Assembly: GCF_001544875.2 (NCBI RefSeq)
Contig: NZ_FCOA02000024.1
Coordinates: 1-64,000, forward strand
Direction: 5' to 3'
Origin: Caballeronia hypogeia
GTDB lineage: Bacteria; Pseudomonadota; Gammaproteobacteria; Burkholderiales; Burkholderiaceae
DNA length: 64,000 nucleotides
Below the pieces are notes generated by a model. The model saw nothing but the letters and a program-made list of their open reading frames with translations, ran no database searches and was not told the origin of the DNA. This document shows positions 8,445-17,273 of the stretch, piece by piece; the stretch's first letter is position 1, and each line of letters opens with the position of its first letter. Made by a program: the position numbers and the translations under genes.

Positions 8445-9778
8445 TTCTCCGCCACCTCGCCGCCCTTGCGCGCGAAGATCATGAGCAATGCGGATGCAAA
8501 GCATGGCAGCGCGCCGAAATACAGCGCGCCTTCCTTCCACGACGCACCGTGCGCGAGCAACGCGGTGACGCCCGCGCTCGCGATGACCGCGCCGATCGGT
8601 CCCATGGCCGTGACGATCGCGCCGCCCGTCGCGCGGATCGAAGTCGGATAGCTTTCGCCGATGAAGAACAGCGCAGCCGCATACGGCCCGATCAGAAAGA
8701 ACAGGCCCAGGCTGTAGAACGCGACCACCACGCCGAAGTCGCTGGGCGCATAAAGCATCGCGAGAAACGAGAGCGCGCCGAGCGTCCATCCGCCGACGAT
8801 GGTATTGCGCCGCCCGAGCCGGTCGCCGATAAAGCCATGCACGACATACCCCGCATAGCCGACGACATTCGAGAGCACCAGCACGACGAGCGAGCTCTGG
8901 AAGGACAGCGCATGAACCTTGGTGATGACCGTCGTGCCCAGCACGCTGAAGACCTGAATCGTCGACCAGTTCAGCATGAAGGCGAGACCTAGCACAACCG
9001 TCGTGCGCAGTTCGCGACCGCGGAACGCCGCGCCGATGCCGCCGCCCGCATGCTCGAGTTCGATGCCGTGCGCGTGCGCGAGATCGCGCGCCTGCGCGTT
9101 GTCTCCGGCCCGCGCCGTCTCCACGATGCGCCGGTGCAGCAGGAATTGCGGGCTCTCCTTGAGCCGCCGCGTCATGAACAGGATGGCGATGGCCGGAAAT
9201 GCCGCGAAGATGAAGCAGCCCTGCCAGCCGACCAGCGGCAGCAGCACCGCCGTCAGGCCCGCCGCAACCAGCGCGCCGATCGGCCAGCCGCCCTGCACTA
9301 GACTGAAGAAAAAGCCTTTGCGGCGTTGCATGCGCGGGTCGTCGAGCGCCGCGTACATCTCGTTCAGATAGGTCGCGTTGACGGTCTGCTCCGCATAGCC
9401 GAGACCCGCGAGCGAGCGCACGAGCACCAGCACCGTCTGACCCGCGTTGCCCGCCGCCGCCGTGAGCCCGGAGCAAAGCGCCGCGCCCGCGACCGTCGCG
9501 ATCATGCCGGTGCGACGTCCGAAGCGATCGACCACCGGACCGACGAAGAACGCCACCACAGCCGAGCCAATGGCGACGAGCGTCGCGATCTCCGCCTGCT
9601 GCGCTTCGCTCCATTGATAGTGCAGACCGATTTCGGGCAGCAATGTCCCGAACAGGATGAAGTCGTACACCGCGAATACCCACGCAAGGAATGCGGTCCA
9701 GCTTGCCCGGCTGACGTCGCGCGCATCGACGGGCGGCGGTGTCCAGAATGTCTTCGATACGGCTTCTTCTCGTTTCAT
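8441..9778 (-). CDS. MFS transporter (sugar/organic-acid porter type)
   Basis: 445-aa major facilitator with 12 predicted segments. Family signatures include FLAWVFAVYDFILFGTLLPEIG in TM1, VVDRFGRRTGM in the TM2-3 loop and GDRLGRRN in the TM8-9 loop. The closest type by eye is the metabolite:H+ symporter group. The start at 9778 is chosen for its strong AGGAG Shine-Dalgarno 7 nt upstream; the frame is open to 9862. It sits between hyuB and the porin and is coupled to the porin by a 4-bp overlap. Substrate unknown; by context a hydantoin, ureido acid or related compound. Confidence 0.85.
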   Translation of the reverse strand: MKREEAVSKTFWTPPPVDARDVSRASWTAFLAWVFAVYDFILFGTLLPEIGLHYQWSEAQQAEIATLVAIGSAVVAFFVGPVVDRFGRRTGMIATVAGAALCSGLTAAAGNAGQTVLVLVRSLAGLGYAEQTVNATYLNEMYAALDDPRMQRRKGFFFSLVQGGWPIGALVAAGLTAVLLPLVGWQGCFIFAAFPAIAILFMTRRLKESPQFLLHRRIVETARAGDNAQARDLAHAHGIELEHAGGGIGAAFRGRELRTTVVLGLAFMLNWSTIQVFSVLGTTVITKVHALSFQSSLVVLVLSNVVGYAGYVVHGFIGDRLGRRNTIVGGWTLGALSFLAMLYAPSDFGVVVAFYSLGLFFLIGPYAAALFFIGESYPTSIRATGGAIVTAMGPIGAVIASAGVTALLAHGASWKEGALYFGALPCFASALLMIFARKGGEVAEK

Positions 9779-9885
9779 GATCGATCTCCTGACGCGCAGG
9801 CGCGCGCCGTCGCACGCATCGAGGCATAAACCTTGATACGCATGGCTAAATATTCGGAACAAAAACGCTGAAGGGAATTTCGGAT

Positions 9886-9911
9886 GCGAGCCGGAGCGGA
9901 GTCCGGCTCGC
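9886..9911 (-). terminator. Hairpin between hyuB and the MFS gene
   Basis: A perfect 10-bp stem (GCGAGCCGGA / TCCGGCTCGC) with a 6-nt loop, 11 nt after the hyuB stop on the minus strand. No T-run follows. It may be a partial terminator or processing hairpin that sets lower expression of the transporter and porin, or separates them from hyuAB. Confidence 0.5.
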
Positions 9912-9922
9912 GATTTGACGCG

Positions 9923-11677
9923 TCAGCGACGAAGCTTTGCGCGCAGCGCCTCGGTCGCCGCGAGATCGAGCGTCATGCCGGAGGTGATCACGACGCCATA
10001 CGCATCGCGCGCGTGCTCGATCGTGCAGAAGTCGTCGAGCACGTCGTCGAGGACCTGCGGCGCGGGCCGCTCGAGCGGATCGCCGTAGCCGCCGCCGCAC
10101 GGCGCGTAGTAGGCCATTGCCTCGCCCGCCTTGAGCGCCACGCTGGAGAACTTCGCCGGCATCGGCGTGACGCTGCCGTCGGGGGCGACGATCTCGACCT
10201 TGCCCACCTGCCCCTCATGGCCGCCGAACGCGCCCCACGGCACGTCCTGATGCCGCTCCGATTCGTGCGTAACGGTGCCGCCTTCGAGCAGTCGCTGAGT
10301 CTTCACCACGCCGATGCCGCCGCGATACCTGCCGGCTCCGGGCGCGACGTCATCGCGCAGTTCGTAACGGTCGCACACCATCGGCAGATGCATGCCGAGG
10401 TCCTCGATCGGGTTGTTGCGCGTGTTGGCCATCAGGTTGTCGATCGAATCAGGCCCGTCCGATGCGGGACGCCCGCCGTATGCCCCTTCGTTGACTTCGA
10501 GGAAGACCCAGTAGTCGCCGGAGGACCGGATGCCCGAGTACGCGGCGAACGACAACGTGGCCGAATTGCCGGCCGTCACGCGTTCTGGCAACACCGGCGA
10601 CAGCGCCTTGATGATCAGATCGATCATGCGATTGCACTGCGTGAAGCGCGCCTCGGCCGCTGCCGGAAAGATCGGATTGAAGATCGAGCCTTCCGGTGCG
10701 GTCACGCTGATCGGCCGGAACGAGCCTTCGTTCGGCGGCAGCTTCACGTCCATCAGCGCCGTGTCGGTCAGAAGCGCGCGGAACGCGCAGTAGCACGCCG
10801 GCTTGGTCGAGCCTTCGAACGGCACGTTGAAGCCGGTCGGAACCTGATCCGCCGAGCCGGTCAGATCAACTTCGACGGCGTCGCCGCGAACCTTCACGCA
10901 CACCTTGATCGGCAGAGGCTTGTCGCGATTGAGGCCGTCGTCGTCGAGAAAGCCTTCGGCGTAGTAATCGCCGTCGGGAATCTCGGCGATGCGATTGCGC
11001 ATCATCGTCTCGGTGTAGTCCATCAGTTGGTTCGCCGCGCCGAACACGGTGTCGCGGCCGTACTCCTCGAGCAGTTCCTGCATGCGCCGCGCGCCGAGCT
11101 GCGCCGAGGCGATCTGCGCGTCGATGTCGTCCTTCGTCTGGCGCGCGGTGCGGCTGTTGTAGCCGATGAACTGCCACAGGCCGTCATTGCGCCTGCCGCG
11201 CTCGTAAAGCTTCACGCCTGCGAACAGCATGCCTTCGGCGAATACATCCGGAATGTCGATGATGAGCCCCGGCGTCGCCGCGCCGATATCGACGTGATGC
11301 GCCGTGTTGGCCGCGAAGGCCACGAGCTCGCCACGCCAGAACACCGGCACGACAATGCACAGATCCGGGCTATGACTGGAACCGTAGTACGGGTGATTGT
11401 GGATGACCACATCGCCCTCTTCCCATTTTCCGCCTTGCAGACAGCGCGAAATGCCGCGCAGATACGCGGGAATCGAGCCGATATGCAGCGGCGAGCCTTC
11501 CGATTCGGTCAGCGTGTTGAACTCCAGATCGAAGAGCCCGGCTCCGATATCCTGCGATTCGCGAATGATCGACGAAAACGACATGCGGTACAGCACGTGT
11601 CCCATCTCTTCCGCGATCGTATGCAGCGCCCCGCTGATCACCTGCAAGGTGACGGGATCGACGCGTCCGTTTTCCAT
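9923..11677 (-). CDS. hyuB: Hydantoinase B / oxoprolinase-type subunit
   Basis: 584-aa HyuB-family protein (Hydantoinase_B Pfam type), the partner of HyuA in ATP-dependent cleavage of hydantoins, N-methylhydantoin or 5-oxoproline. Family features: the N-terminal VDPVTLQVISGALHTIAEEMGHVLYRMSFSSIIRE, then GDVVIHNHPYYGSSHSPDLCIV, and the C-terminal APGAGRYRGGIGVV and PCGGGYGDPLERP. It starts 13 nt after hyuA with a GGGGAG Shine-Dalgarno, so the pair is cotranscribed. With the downstream N-carbamoylsarcosine amidase-like hydrolase, the enzyme most likely yields an N-carbamoyl amino acid. Acetone carboxylase-like or oxoprolinase activity cannot be excluded from sequence alone. Confidence 0.9.
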   Translation of the reverse strand: MENGRVDPVTLQVISGALHTIAEEMGHVLYRMSFSSIIRESQDIGAGLFDLEFNTLTESEGSPLHIGSIPAYLRGISRCLQGGKWEEGDVVIHNHPYYGSSHSPDLCIVVPVFWRGELVAFAANTAHHVDIGAATPGLIIDIPDVFAEGMLFAGVKLYERGRRNDGLWQFIGYNSRTARQTKDDIDAQIASAQLGARRMQELLEEYGRDTVFGAANQLMDYTETMMRNRIAEIPDGDYYAEGFLDDDGLNRDKPLPIKVCVKVRGDAVEVDLTGSADQVPTGFNVPFEGSTKPACYCAFRALLTDTALMDVKLPPNEGSFRPISVTAPEGSIFNPIFPAAAEARFTQCNRMIDLIIKALSPVLPERVTAGNSATLSFAAYSGIRSSGDYWVFLEVNEGAYGGRPASDGPDSIDNLMANTRNNPIEDLGMHLPMVCDRYELRDDVAPGAGRYRGGIGVVKTQRLLEGGTVTHESERHQDVPWGAFGGHEGQVGKVEIVAPDGSVTPMPAKFSSVALKAGEAMAYYAPCGGGYGDPLERPAPQVLDDVLDDFCTIEHARDAYGVVITSGMTLDLAATEALRAKLRR

Positions 11678-11690
11678 GGTTGCTCTCCCC

Positions 11691-13784
11691 TCAGGCCGAC
11701 TGTCGGTTGATATGGATGTTGCCGTTCGCCACGACGCGCGCGCGATACCCCGGCGGCACGAGCGTGGTCGAGTCGCGCTGCACGACGATCGCGGGTCCGT
11801 CGAGCGTGTTGCCCGCGAGCAGAACGCTGCGGTCGTAACGCGGCGTGTCGTAGGTCTCGCCGTCGTCGAAGGTCGTGCGGCGCACGAACATGAGCGCGCG
11901 ATCGTCCGGACGGGTCGATCCGGTCGGCAGCGTCGGCCACTGCAATGCCGGCGTCTTCGCCACGCCGATCACGCGTACCGTGACGATTTCCACTTCGACG
12001 TCATCGAAGGCCCAGCCGTAGTCGCGCTTGTGCTGCGCGTGAAAGTTCGCCCTGATGCGGTCCACGTTCGCGAGGCTCACGGCGCCGTCCGGAATGTCGG
12101 CGCGCAATTCGAAGCCCTGACCGTGATAGCGGCACTCGGCGACGCGCACGTATTGCTGGCGATAGGCGGGCACGCCATCCGCTTCGAGACGCGCGCGGCA
12201 TTGCGCGGTGAGCTCGTCGATGACGCCGTTGATCCTGTCGATATCCGCTTCCTTCACGTTGTCGAGCACCGTCATCACCGAACGCGTGAATTCGTACTGC
12301 ATGTCGGTGACGAGCAGGCCGATGGCCGCCGTGATGCCCGGCGCGGGCGGCACGATCACTTCGCGCGCGCTGACCGCTTCGGCGAGCGCGACGCCGTTCA
12401 ACGGGCCCGCACCGCCGAACGGCAGCAGCGCGAAACGCCGTGGATCGAAGCCCTTGGCGACCGAGTTCGCGCGGATCGCGAGCGACATGTTGGAGTTGAG
12501 AATGCGGATGATGCCGAGCGCCGCTTCCTTCACGCTCATGCCGAGCGGCCGCGCGATCTTCTCCTCGATTGCCCGATGCGCAAGCTCCGGATCGATCTTC
12601 ACGCCGCCGCCGAGGAACTGGTCCGGATCGAGACGGCCGAGGACCACTTGCGCATCGGTGACGGTGGGTTCGACGCCGCCGCGCCCGTAGCACGCGGGCC
12701 CCGGATCCGCGCCCGCCGAGCGCGGACCGACGCGGAACGCGCCGCCCTCGTCGATATACGCGATCGAGCCGCCGCCCGCGCCCATGGTCGCCATGTCGAT
12801 CATCGGAGCGAGGACCGGATACGCGCCCACGTAGGTATCGCGCGGATTCATGATCTTGACCTGGCCGTCGGGAATCGTGCTGAAGTCAGCCGACGTGCCA
12901 CCGATATCGACCGTGATCACGTCGCGCACATCGGACATCGCGCCCGCCCAGCGCCCGCCCATCACGCCGCCAGCGAGCCCCGACATGAGGATCGACACGG
13001 GCCGCTGCGCGCACGTCTCGACTGTGGACACACCGCCGTTCGACTGCATGATGCGCAGATGCGCATGGATGCCCGCGTCGCGCAGCTTGCCTTCGAGGTT
13101 GTTCAGGTACAGCGCAGTCTTCGGACCGACGAAGGCGTTCATCGCGGTCGTCGAGAAGCGCTCGTACTCGCGAATCACGTTCACCACTTCCGACGAGCAC
13201 GACACGTAGGCATCCGGCAGCACCGACTGGATCAGCGCCTTCGCGCGGCGTTCATGCGCATCGTTGAGAAACGAGTACAGGAAACACACGATCACCGAGC
13301 CGATGCCGCGCGCCTTGAACACCTGCGCCGCATCGAGCACTTCCTGTTCGTTCAGCTCGGCGACGACTTCGCCGTGCGGGGGCATGACGCGCTCGGTGAT
13401 CGCGATGCGGTTGCGGCGCTTCACGAGCGGATGCGACTGCCACGGCACGTCGAACTGCAGCGAGAAGTTGTGCGGCCGCTTGTGGCGGCCAATATGCAGA
13501 ATGTCGCGGAATCCGCGCGTCGTCAGCATGCCGACTTCGGCGCCGTTGTGCTCGATCGTGATGTTGGTGGCGACGGTCGTGCCGTGCACGATCATCGATA
13601 CATCGGCGGGCTTCACGCCCGCGAGTTCGCAAATCTCGAGAACGCCGCGCAGCACGCCCACCGACTGGTCATGTGGCGTGCTCGCGACCTTGTGGACGAA
13701 CACGCTCGCACGATCGCTCCTGTCAATCTTTTCGAGGACCAGATCGGTGAACGTGCCGCCGACATCGACTCCTATTCTTGCCAT
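11691..13784 (-). CDS. hyuA: Hydantoinase A / oxoprolinase-type ATPase subunit
   Basis: 697-aa HyuA-family protein with the acetate/sugar kinase-Hsc70-actin ATP-binding fold. The phosphate-1 loop is IGVDVGGTFTDL (residues 4-15) and the second glycine loop ITVDIGGTSADFS lies mid-protein, followed by MGAGGGSIAYID and GADPGPACYGRGG. It should phosphorylate or activate the cyclic amide, with HyuB completing hydrolysis. Two ATGs lie 6 nt apart (13790, 13784); 13784 gives the better spacing from GAGG and the usual MARIGVD start. It is first gene of the hyu operon. The 214 nt upstream carry the ATTGATA repeats described separately. Confidence 0.9.
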   Translation of the reverse strand: MARIGVDVGGTFTDLVLEKIDRSDRASVFVHKVASTPHDQSVGVLRGVLEICELAGVKPADVSMIVHGTTVATNITIEHNGAEVGMLTTRGFRDILHIGRHKRPHNFSLQFDVPWQSHPLVKRRNRIAITERVMPPHGEVVAELNEQEVLDAAQVFKARGIGSVIVCFLYSFLNDAHERRAKALIQSVLPDAYVSCSSEVVNVIREYERFSTTAMNAFVGPKTALYLNNLEGKLRDAGIHAHLRIMQSNGGVSTVETCAQRPVSILMSGLAGGVMGGRWAGAMSDVRDVITVDIGGTSADFSTIPDGQVKIMNPRDTYVGAYPVLAPMIDMATMGAGGGSIAYIDEGGAFRVGPRSAGADPGPACYGRGGVEPTVTDAQVVLGRLDPDQFLGGGVKIDPELAHRAIEEKIARPLGMSVKEAALGIIRILNSNMSLAIRANSVAKGFDPRRFALLPFGGAGPLNGVALAEAVSAREVIVPPAPGITAAIGLLVTDMQYEFTRSVMTVLDNVKEADIDRINGVIDELTAQCRARLEADGVPAYRQQYVRVAECRYHGQGFELRADIPDGAVSLANVDRIRANFHAQHKRDYGWAFDDVEVEIVTVRVIGVAKTPALQWPTLPTGSTRPDDRALMFVRRTTFDDGETYDTPRYDRSVLLAGNTLDGPAIVVQRDSTTLVPPGYRARVVANGNIHINRQSA

Positions 13785-13927
13785 GGCCATTTCCTCTTCG
13801 AACCTTGATGAAGCGCTTCCGCCCCGATCCATTTCCGGTCGGAGCCGAAGCGCACGTCCGTGCCGCCGCGCAGCGAAAAAAGTGAAGGCGGCGATAGGAA
13901 TTTGGCCTGCCCAATATTCACATGTCT

Positions 13928-13969
13928 ATTGATATTTCCGGCTCGATTGATAGCGTTTTCGGTATCAAT
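13928..13969. promoter_or_regulatory. Three ATTGATA half-sites upstream of hyuA
   Basis: ATTGATA occurs at 13928-13934 and 13946-13952 (direct repeat, 18-bp period), and its complement TATCAAT at 13963-13969. The last two form an inverted repeat with a 10-nt spacer. The stretch is AT-rich against its surroundings and lies 144-185 nt upstream of the hyuA start, in the only gap before the operon. This is a good candidate operator, perhaps for the LysR protein at 5482-6399. The regulator assignment is inference. Confidence 0.45.
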
Positions 13970-13998
13970 TCAAGGGGAGCGACGAGCGCGACGGCGGG

Positions 13999-14643
13999 CT
14001 ATTTTTCCTCGTGAACCACGTTCGCCGGCGGTCCACGAAACGCCGGCAGGCCCCAGCCGAAATAGAGCGAAGCGAGCCGGATCGCGACGCATATGAAGGT
14101 GGCGAACCACGGCGTCCACCACTGCGTCCAGTGCGCATACGAGAAAAGAACCTGCGCGCCGGCGCCGGCGAGCGCGGCCGATGCATAGATCTCGCGATCC
14201 AGGATCGCCGGCAGCCGCGAAAGCACGACGTCGCGCATGACGCCGCCGCCGACCGCGCTCACGATGCCCAACAGGATCGCGACTTCCGCGCCATGTCCGA
14301 AGCTCAGGGTCTTTTGCGCGCCCGCCACGGCGAACAGGCCGAGCCCGATCGCATCGAAAAGAAGAACCGGCTGACGCAGGCGGCGCACTGGCGCATAAGC
14401 GAGAATCGCAACCGCGGAGGCGAGCAGCGATACCGCCAGATAGCGCCAGTTCGAGAGCCCTGCCGGCGGTATCGCCCCAATGCAGACGTCGCGCACGATG
14501 CCGCCGCCGCACGCCACCATGAAGGCGACGGATACGATGCCGAACAGGTCGAGCCGCCGCTGGCGAGCGGCGACGGCCCCGCTGATGGCGAATGCGAATG
14601 TCCCGATCAGGTCGAGGACGAGGTACAGCGAGTGCGAGTTCAC
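13999..14643 (-). CDS. UPF0126 / TRIC-type cation channel family protein
   Basis: 214-aa inner-membrane protein with seven predicted helices arranged as two repeats of the UPF0126 (YadS/YicG) domain: TFAFAISGAVAARQRRLDLFGIVSVAF with GGGIVRDVCIG in repeat 1, and GLGLFAVAGAQK with GGGVMRDVVLSRLPAIL in repeat 2. Prokaryotic members with this fold have been shown to be TRIC-like cation channels; others have been linked to glycine transport. It starts at a GTG that overlaps the TGA of the M20 gene (GTGA, 14640-14643), so it is translationally coupled to it. Confidence 0.85.
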   Translation of the reverse strand: MNSHSLYLVLDLIGTFAFAISGAVAARQRRLDLFGIVSVAFMVACGGGIVRDVCIGAIPPAGLSNWRYLAVSLLASAVAILAYAPVRRLRQPVLLFDAIGLGLFAVAGAQKTLSFGHGAEVAILLGIVSAVGGGVMRDVVLSRLPAILDREIYASAALAGAGAQVLFSYAHWTQWWTPWFATFICVAIRLASLYFGWGLPAFRGPPANVVHEEK

Positions 14644-15908
14644 GCCGAATCATCTCGCGATTCGAGCCACGCTCCCGCCGCGCACAGCATGGCCTCGAGA
14701 CCCGTGCGCAACGTAGGGTCGATCACAGGGGCGAACTTGGGCGAATGGTTGCTCGGAATTTCGTTGAGCTTTTTTGCTTCCAGCGCCTTTCGAAAGGCCT
14801 CCGGATCCGTTCCGCCGACGAACCAGAACGCATAGGGCACGGCCCATTCGCGCCCGAAAATGCTGAAGTCCTCGCTCGCCGCCGCAGGGTCCGTTTCGTA
14901 GGCGTGCTCGCCGAAGTGCGATTCGAATGCTTCTCGCACGCGTTCACTCGTCGCGGCGTCGTTGATCGTGAGCGGATAGCTCGAGAGCGTCGTGAACTCG
15001 GGCTCGCGCGGCGCGTTGGAGGCCACGCATTCAGCGCAGCAGATGCGGCGGATCGCGCCCAGCATGTACTCGCGCACGTCTTCGTCGAAGGTGCGCATAT
15101 TGAGCTTGAGCGTCGCGTCGTCGGGGATGATGTTCTCTTTCGTTCCCGCTTGCAGTGCGCCAATGGTCAATACGGCGCTGTCGCGTGGCGAGATCTCGCG
15201 CGATACGATCGTCTGCAGCCGAAGTGTCGTCGAAGCGGCCATGATGACTGGATCGATGGATGTCTGCGGCTGGGATCCGTGCGACCCGCGCCCGAACAGC
15301 TTCACTTTCAGACTGTCGCCGGCCGAAAGTATCGTGCCGCTGCGGTAGCCGACCGTGCCCGCCGCGCCCACCATGACGTGCTGGCCAAGGATCACATCGG
15401 GCTTCGGAAAGCGGTCAAACATGCCGTCGTCGATCATGCTGCGGGCGCCCCGCGCGACTTCCTCGCCGGGTTGAAACACCGCCATCAGCGTCCCGCGCCA
15501 GGCGTCGCGATGCGCGGCCATCACGTGCGCCACGCCCATCAGCCAGGTCACGTGCATGTCGTGGCCGCACGAGTGCGCGACGCCCACTTCGATACCCTCT
15601 TCGTCCTTCGCCCTCACCGTGCTCGTGTACGGTAGCCCGGTCGCTTCCGCCATCGGCAATGCATCCATGTCGGCGCGCAGCATCACGGTCGGGCCGTCGC
15701 CGTTGCGTAGCACCGCGACAACCCCGGTTCCGCCGACATGGCGCGTCACGTCGTACCCGAGCTTTTCAACGTAGTTCGCCGCGATGTCCGCGGTGCGCGT
15801 CTCCTGCATCGACAGTTCCGGATGCTGATGCAGATCCTTGTAGATGGCTTCGAGCTCCGGCAAAAGAAGCTCGACAGTGTGCGTCGTCGTTTCCAGCAAT
15901 CCCGGCAT
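14640..15908 (-). CDS. M20-family amidohydrolase / aminoacylase
   Basis: 422-aa M20D metallo-amidohydrolase of the hippurate hydrolase / N-acyl-amino-acid deacylase type. It begins LLPELEAIYKDLHQHPELSMQE; metal ligands are visible in VAHSCGHDMHVTWLMG and FQPGEEVARGARSMID; a lid/dimerisation domain follows, and the protein ends with EDFSIFGREWAVPYAFWFVGG. The start at 15908 is set by AGGGAG 7 nt upstream. It follows the SDR gene by 133 nt and overlaps the TRIC gene. A substrate such as hippurate or another N-aroyl amino acid would suit the mob-type genes upstream, but this is inference. Confidence 0.85.
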   Translation of the reverse strand: MPGLLETTTHTVELLLPELEAIYKDLHQHPELSMQETRTADIAANYVEKLGYDVTRHVGGTGVVAVLRNGDGPTVMLRADMDALPMAEATGLPYTSTVRAKDEEGIEVGVAHSCGHDMHVTWLMGVAHVMAAHRDAWRGTLMAVFQPGEEVARGARSMIDDGMFDRFPKPDVILGQHVMVGAAGTVGYRSGTILSAGDSLKVKLFGRGSHGSQPQTSIDPVIMAASTTLRLQTIVSREISPRDSAVLTIGALQAGTKENIIPDDATLKLNMRTFDEDVREYMLGAIRRICCAECVASNAPREPEFTTLSSYPLTINDAATSERVREAFESHFGEHAYETDPAAASEDFSIFGREWAVPYAFWFVGGTDPEAFRKALEAKKLNEIPSNHSPKFAPVIDPTLRTGLEAMLCAAGAWLESRDDSA

Positions 15909-16041
15909 GATCGATCTCCCTGAGACGTTCCGTTGCGGTGAGATTACGCTGCCCGACGAATTGCCTACGGCCGCGCATCGGGACAGCGACACCACACAAC
16001 CATAGTCCCGGTACGGATAGTCTGGAAGTGCTTTGAGACGT

Positions 16042-16818
16042 TCAGGACGCCTTCTGCATGTCGTTATCGACGGGTAGCATCTGGCCCGAGATCGACTTGC
16101 CCGCATCCGATGCGAGGAAGAGGGCCAACGCCGCGATATCGCGCGGATCGACGAAGCGTTGCAAGGACTGGATCGACATTGCGTCGCGCCGTTCCTCGTC
16201 CACGGACCGCCCGCTCACCTGCGCGCGGCCCGACAGAACTTTCTCGATACGATCGCCCGCCACGGCGCCCGGCAGGATTGCGTTGACTCGCACACCGAAC
16301 TCACCGAGTTCGCGCGAAAGGGTCTTCGTGAATCCGATCAAGCCCCACTTGCTGACGGAGTACGCGCTTCGATTCGGATAACCGAAACGGCCCGCCACCG
16401 ACGACATCACGATGATCGAGCCCGCCCGCGACCGCTTGAGATGCGGAATGGCGAGCCGCGTCACGTTGAAGGTGCCGTTCAGGTTGATCTGCATGACGGC
16501 TTCCCAGGCTTCGGGATCGTAGTTTTCAACCGATGCCGTCGGCCCTGAAATCCCCGCGTTGTTCACGAGCACGTCCAGCCCGCCCAAAGCCCGAACGGCA
16601 TCCGGCACCACGCGCTCGATATCGGCACGGCTGCCCATGTCGCACACCGCGGTTTCGATGTTCGGAGATTCCGCGGCGAGTGTGGACAATGCATTCGCAT
16701 CGACGTCGATCACGAATACCTTCGCGCCATTGTTCGCGAAGGCGCGCACGATTTCGCGCCCGATACCCGAGGCGCCCGCGGTCACAAGAACTTTCTGCGT
16801 ATCCATGTTCATCTTCAT
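16042..16818 (-). CDS. Short-chain dehydrogenase/reductase
   Basis: 258-aa classical SDR with Rossmann fold. Cofactor motif TAGASGIG (family TGxxxGIG, first Gly replaced by Ala), NNAG, catalytic Ser in IVMSSVAG, YSVSK catalytic Tyr/Lys, and PGAV. Asp at the end of beta-2 (VFVIDVDANAL) predicts NAD(H) preference. Its ATG shares one base with the TAA of the MarR gene (TAATG), so the two are coupled. It is third in the mobA-marR-SDR unit. It may oxidise an alcohol precursor feeding the hydroxybenzoate pathway; substrate unknown. Confidence 0.85.
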   Translation of the reverse strand: MKMNMDTQKVLVTAGASGIGREIVRAFANNGAKVFVIDVDANALSTLAAESPNIETAVCDMGSRADIERVVPDAVRALGGLDVLVNNAGISGPTASVENYDPEAWEAVMQINLNGTFNVTRLAIPHLKRSRAGSIIVMSSVAGRFGYPNRSAYSVSKWGLIGFTKTLSRELGEFGVRVNAILPGAVAGDRIEKVLSGRAQVSGRSVDEERRDAMSIQSLQRFVDPRDIAALALFLASDAGKSISGQMLPVDNDMQKAS

Positions 16819-17258
16819 TAATCGTCATGCGGGAGCAGCGCTGACAGCAGCCGCCGCAACTCCCGTCCTTCGGCCGGAGTCAGCTTCGCGGTGAGGATGC
16901 GCTCCACTTCCTCGACACGCGGACGCAACGTCGAAAGCTGCTTCTTGCCCGCCGACGTGAGAAACAGCACATAGCTGCGCTTGTCGACGGGGTCGTCGGA
17001 TCGTTCGATCAACTCGTTGCGCACCATGCGTGCGACGAGATCGGCGATGGTCGACCGGTCCACGTCGAGTTCGTCCCCGAGCTGGCGCTGATTGACGCCC
17101 GGCGTTCGCTGCAGGATCTCGAGCGCCGCGTACTGGACGCTCGTGACCTCGGTGGAAACCTCGCTCTGCCAGACAGCCAGATGCCGCTGCTGAGCGCGGC
17201 GAACCAGGCTGCCGGTGAACCGGCTGGGCGCATCGGGGTGATCGGTTTTGGTCGGCAC
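16818..17258 (-). CDS. MarR-family regulator, MobR-like
   Basis: 146-aa MarR-type winged-helix dimer: the HTH core is NQRQLGDELDVDRSTIADLVARMVRNELIERSDDPVDKRSYVLFLTSAGKKQL. It lies 15 nt after the mobA-like gene. In Comamonas testosteroni the MarR protein MobR controls mobA and is released by 3-hydroxybenzoate; the same pairing here suggests an orthologous role with autoregulation. A 22-bp imperfect palindrome upstream of the operon (19208-19229) is a candidate operator. Confidence 0.85.
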   Translation of the reverse strand: MPTKTDHPDAPSRFTGSLVRRAQQRHLAVWQSEVSTEVTSVQYAALEILQRTPGVNQRQLGDELDVDRSTIADLVARMVRNELIERSDDPVDKRSYVLFLTSAGKKQLSTLRPRVEEVERILTAKLTPAEGRELRRLLSALLPHDD

Positions 17259-17273
17259 TGGCTAGCGGTTCTA

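Noticed and set aside
7404..9827. A continuous 807-residue minus-strand frame covering the porin and the region of the MFS gene
   Set aside because: Only the last 346 residues are a real protein (the porin). The first part is Arg/Ala/Gly-rich out-of-frame translation of the MFS transporter, which has clear family motifs in its own frame.
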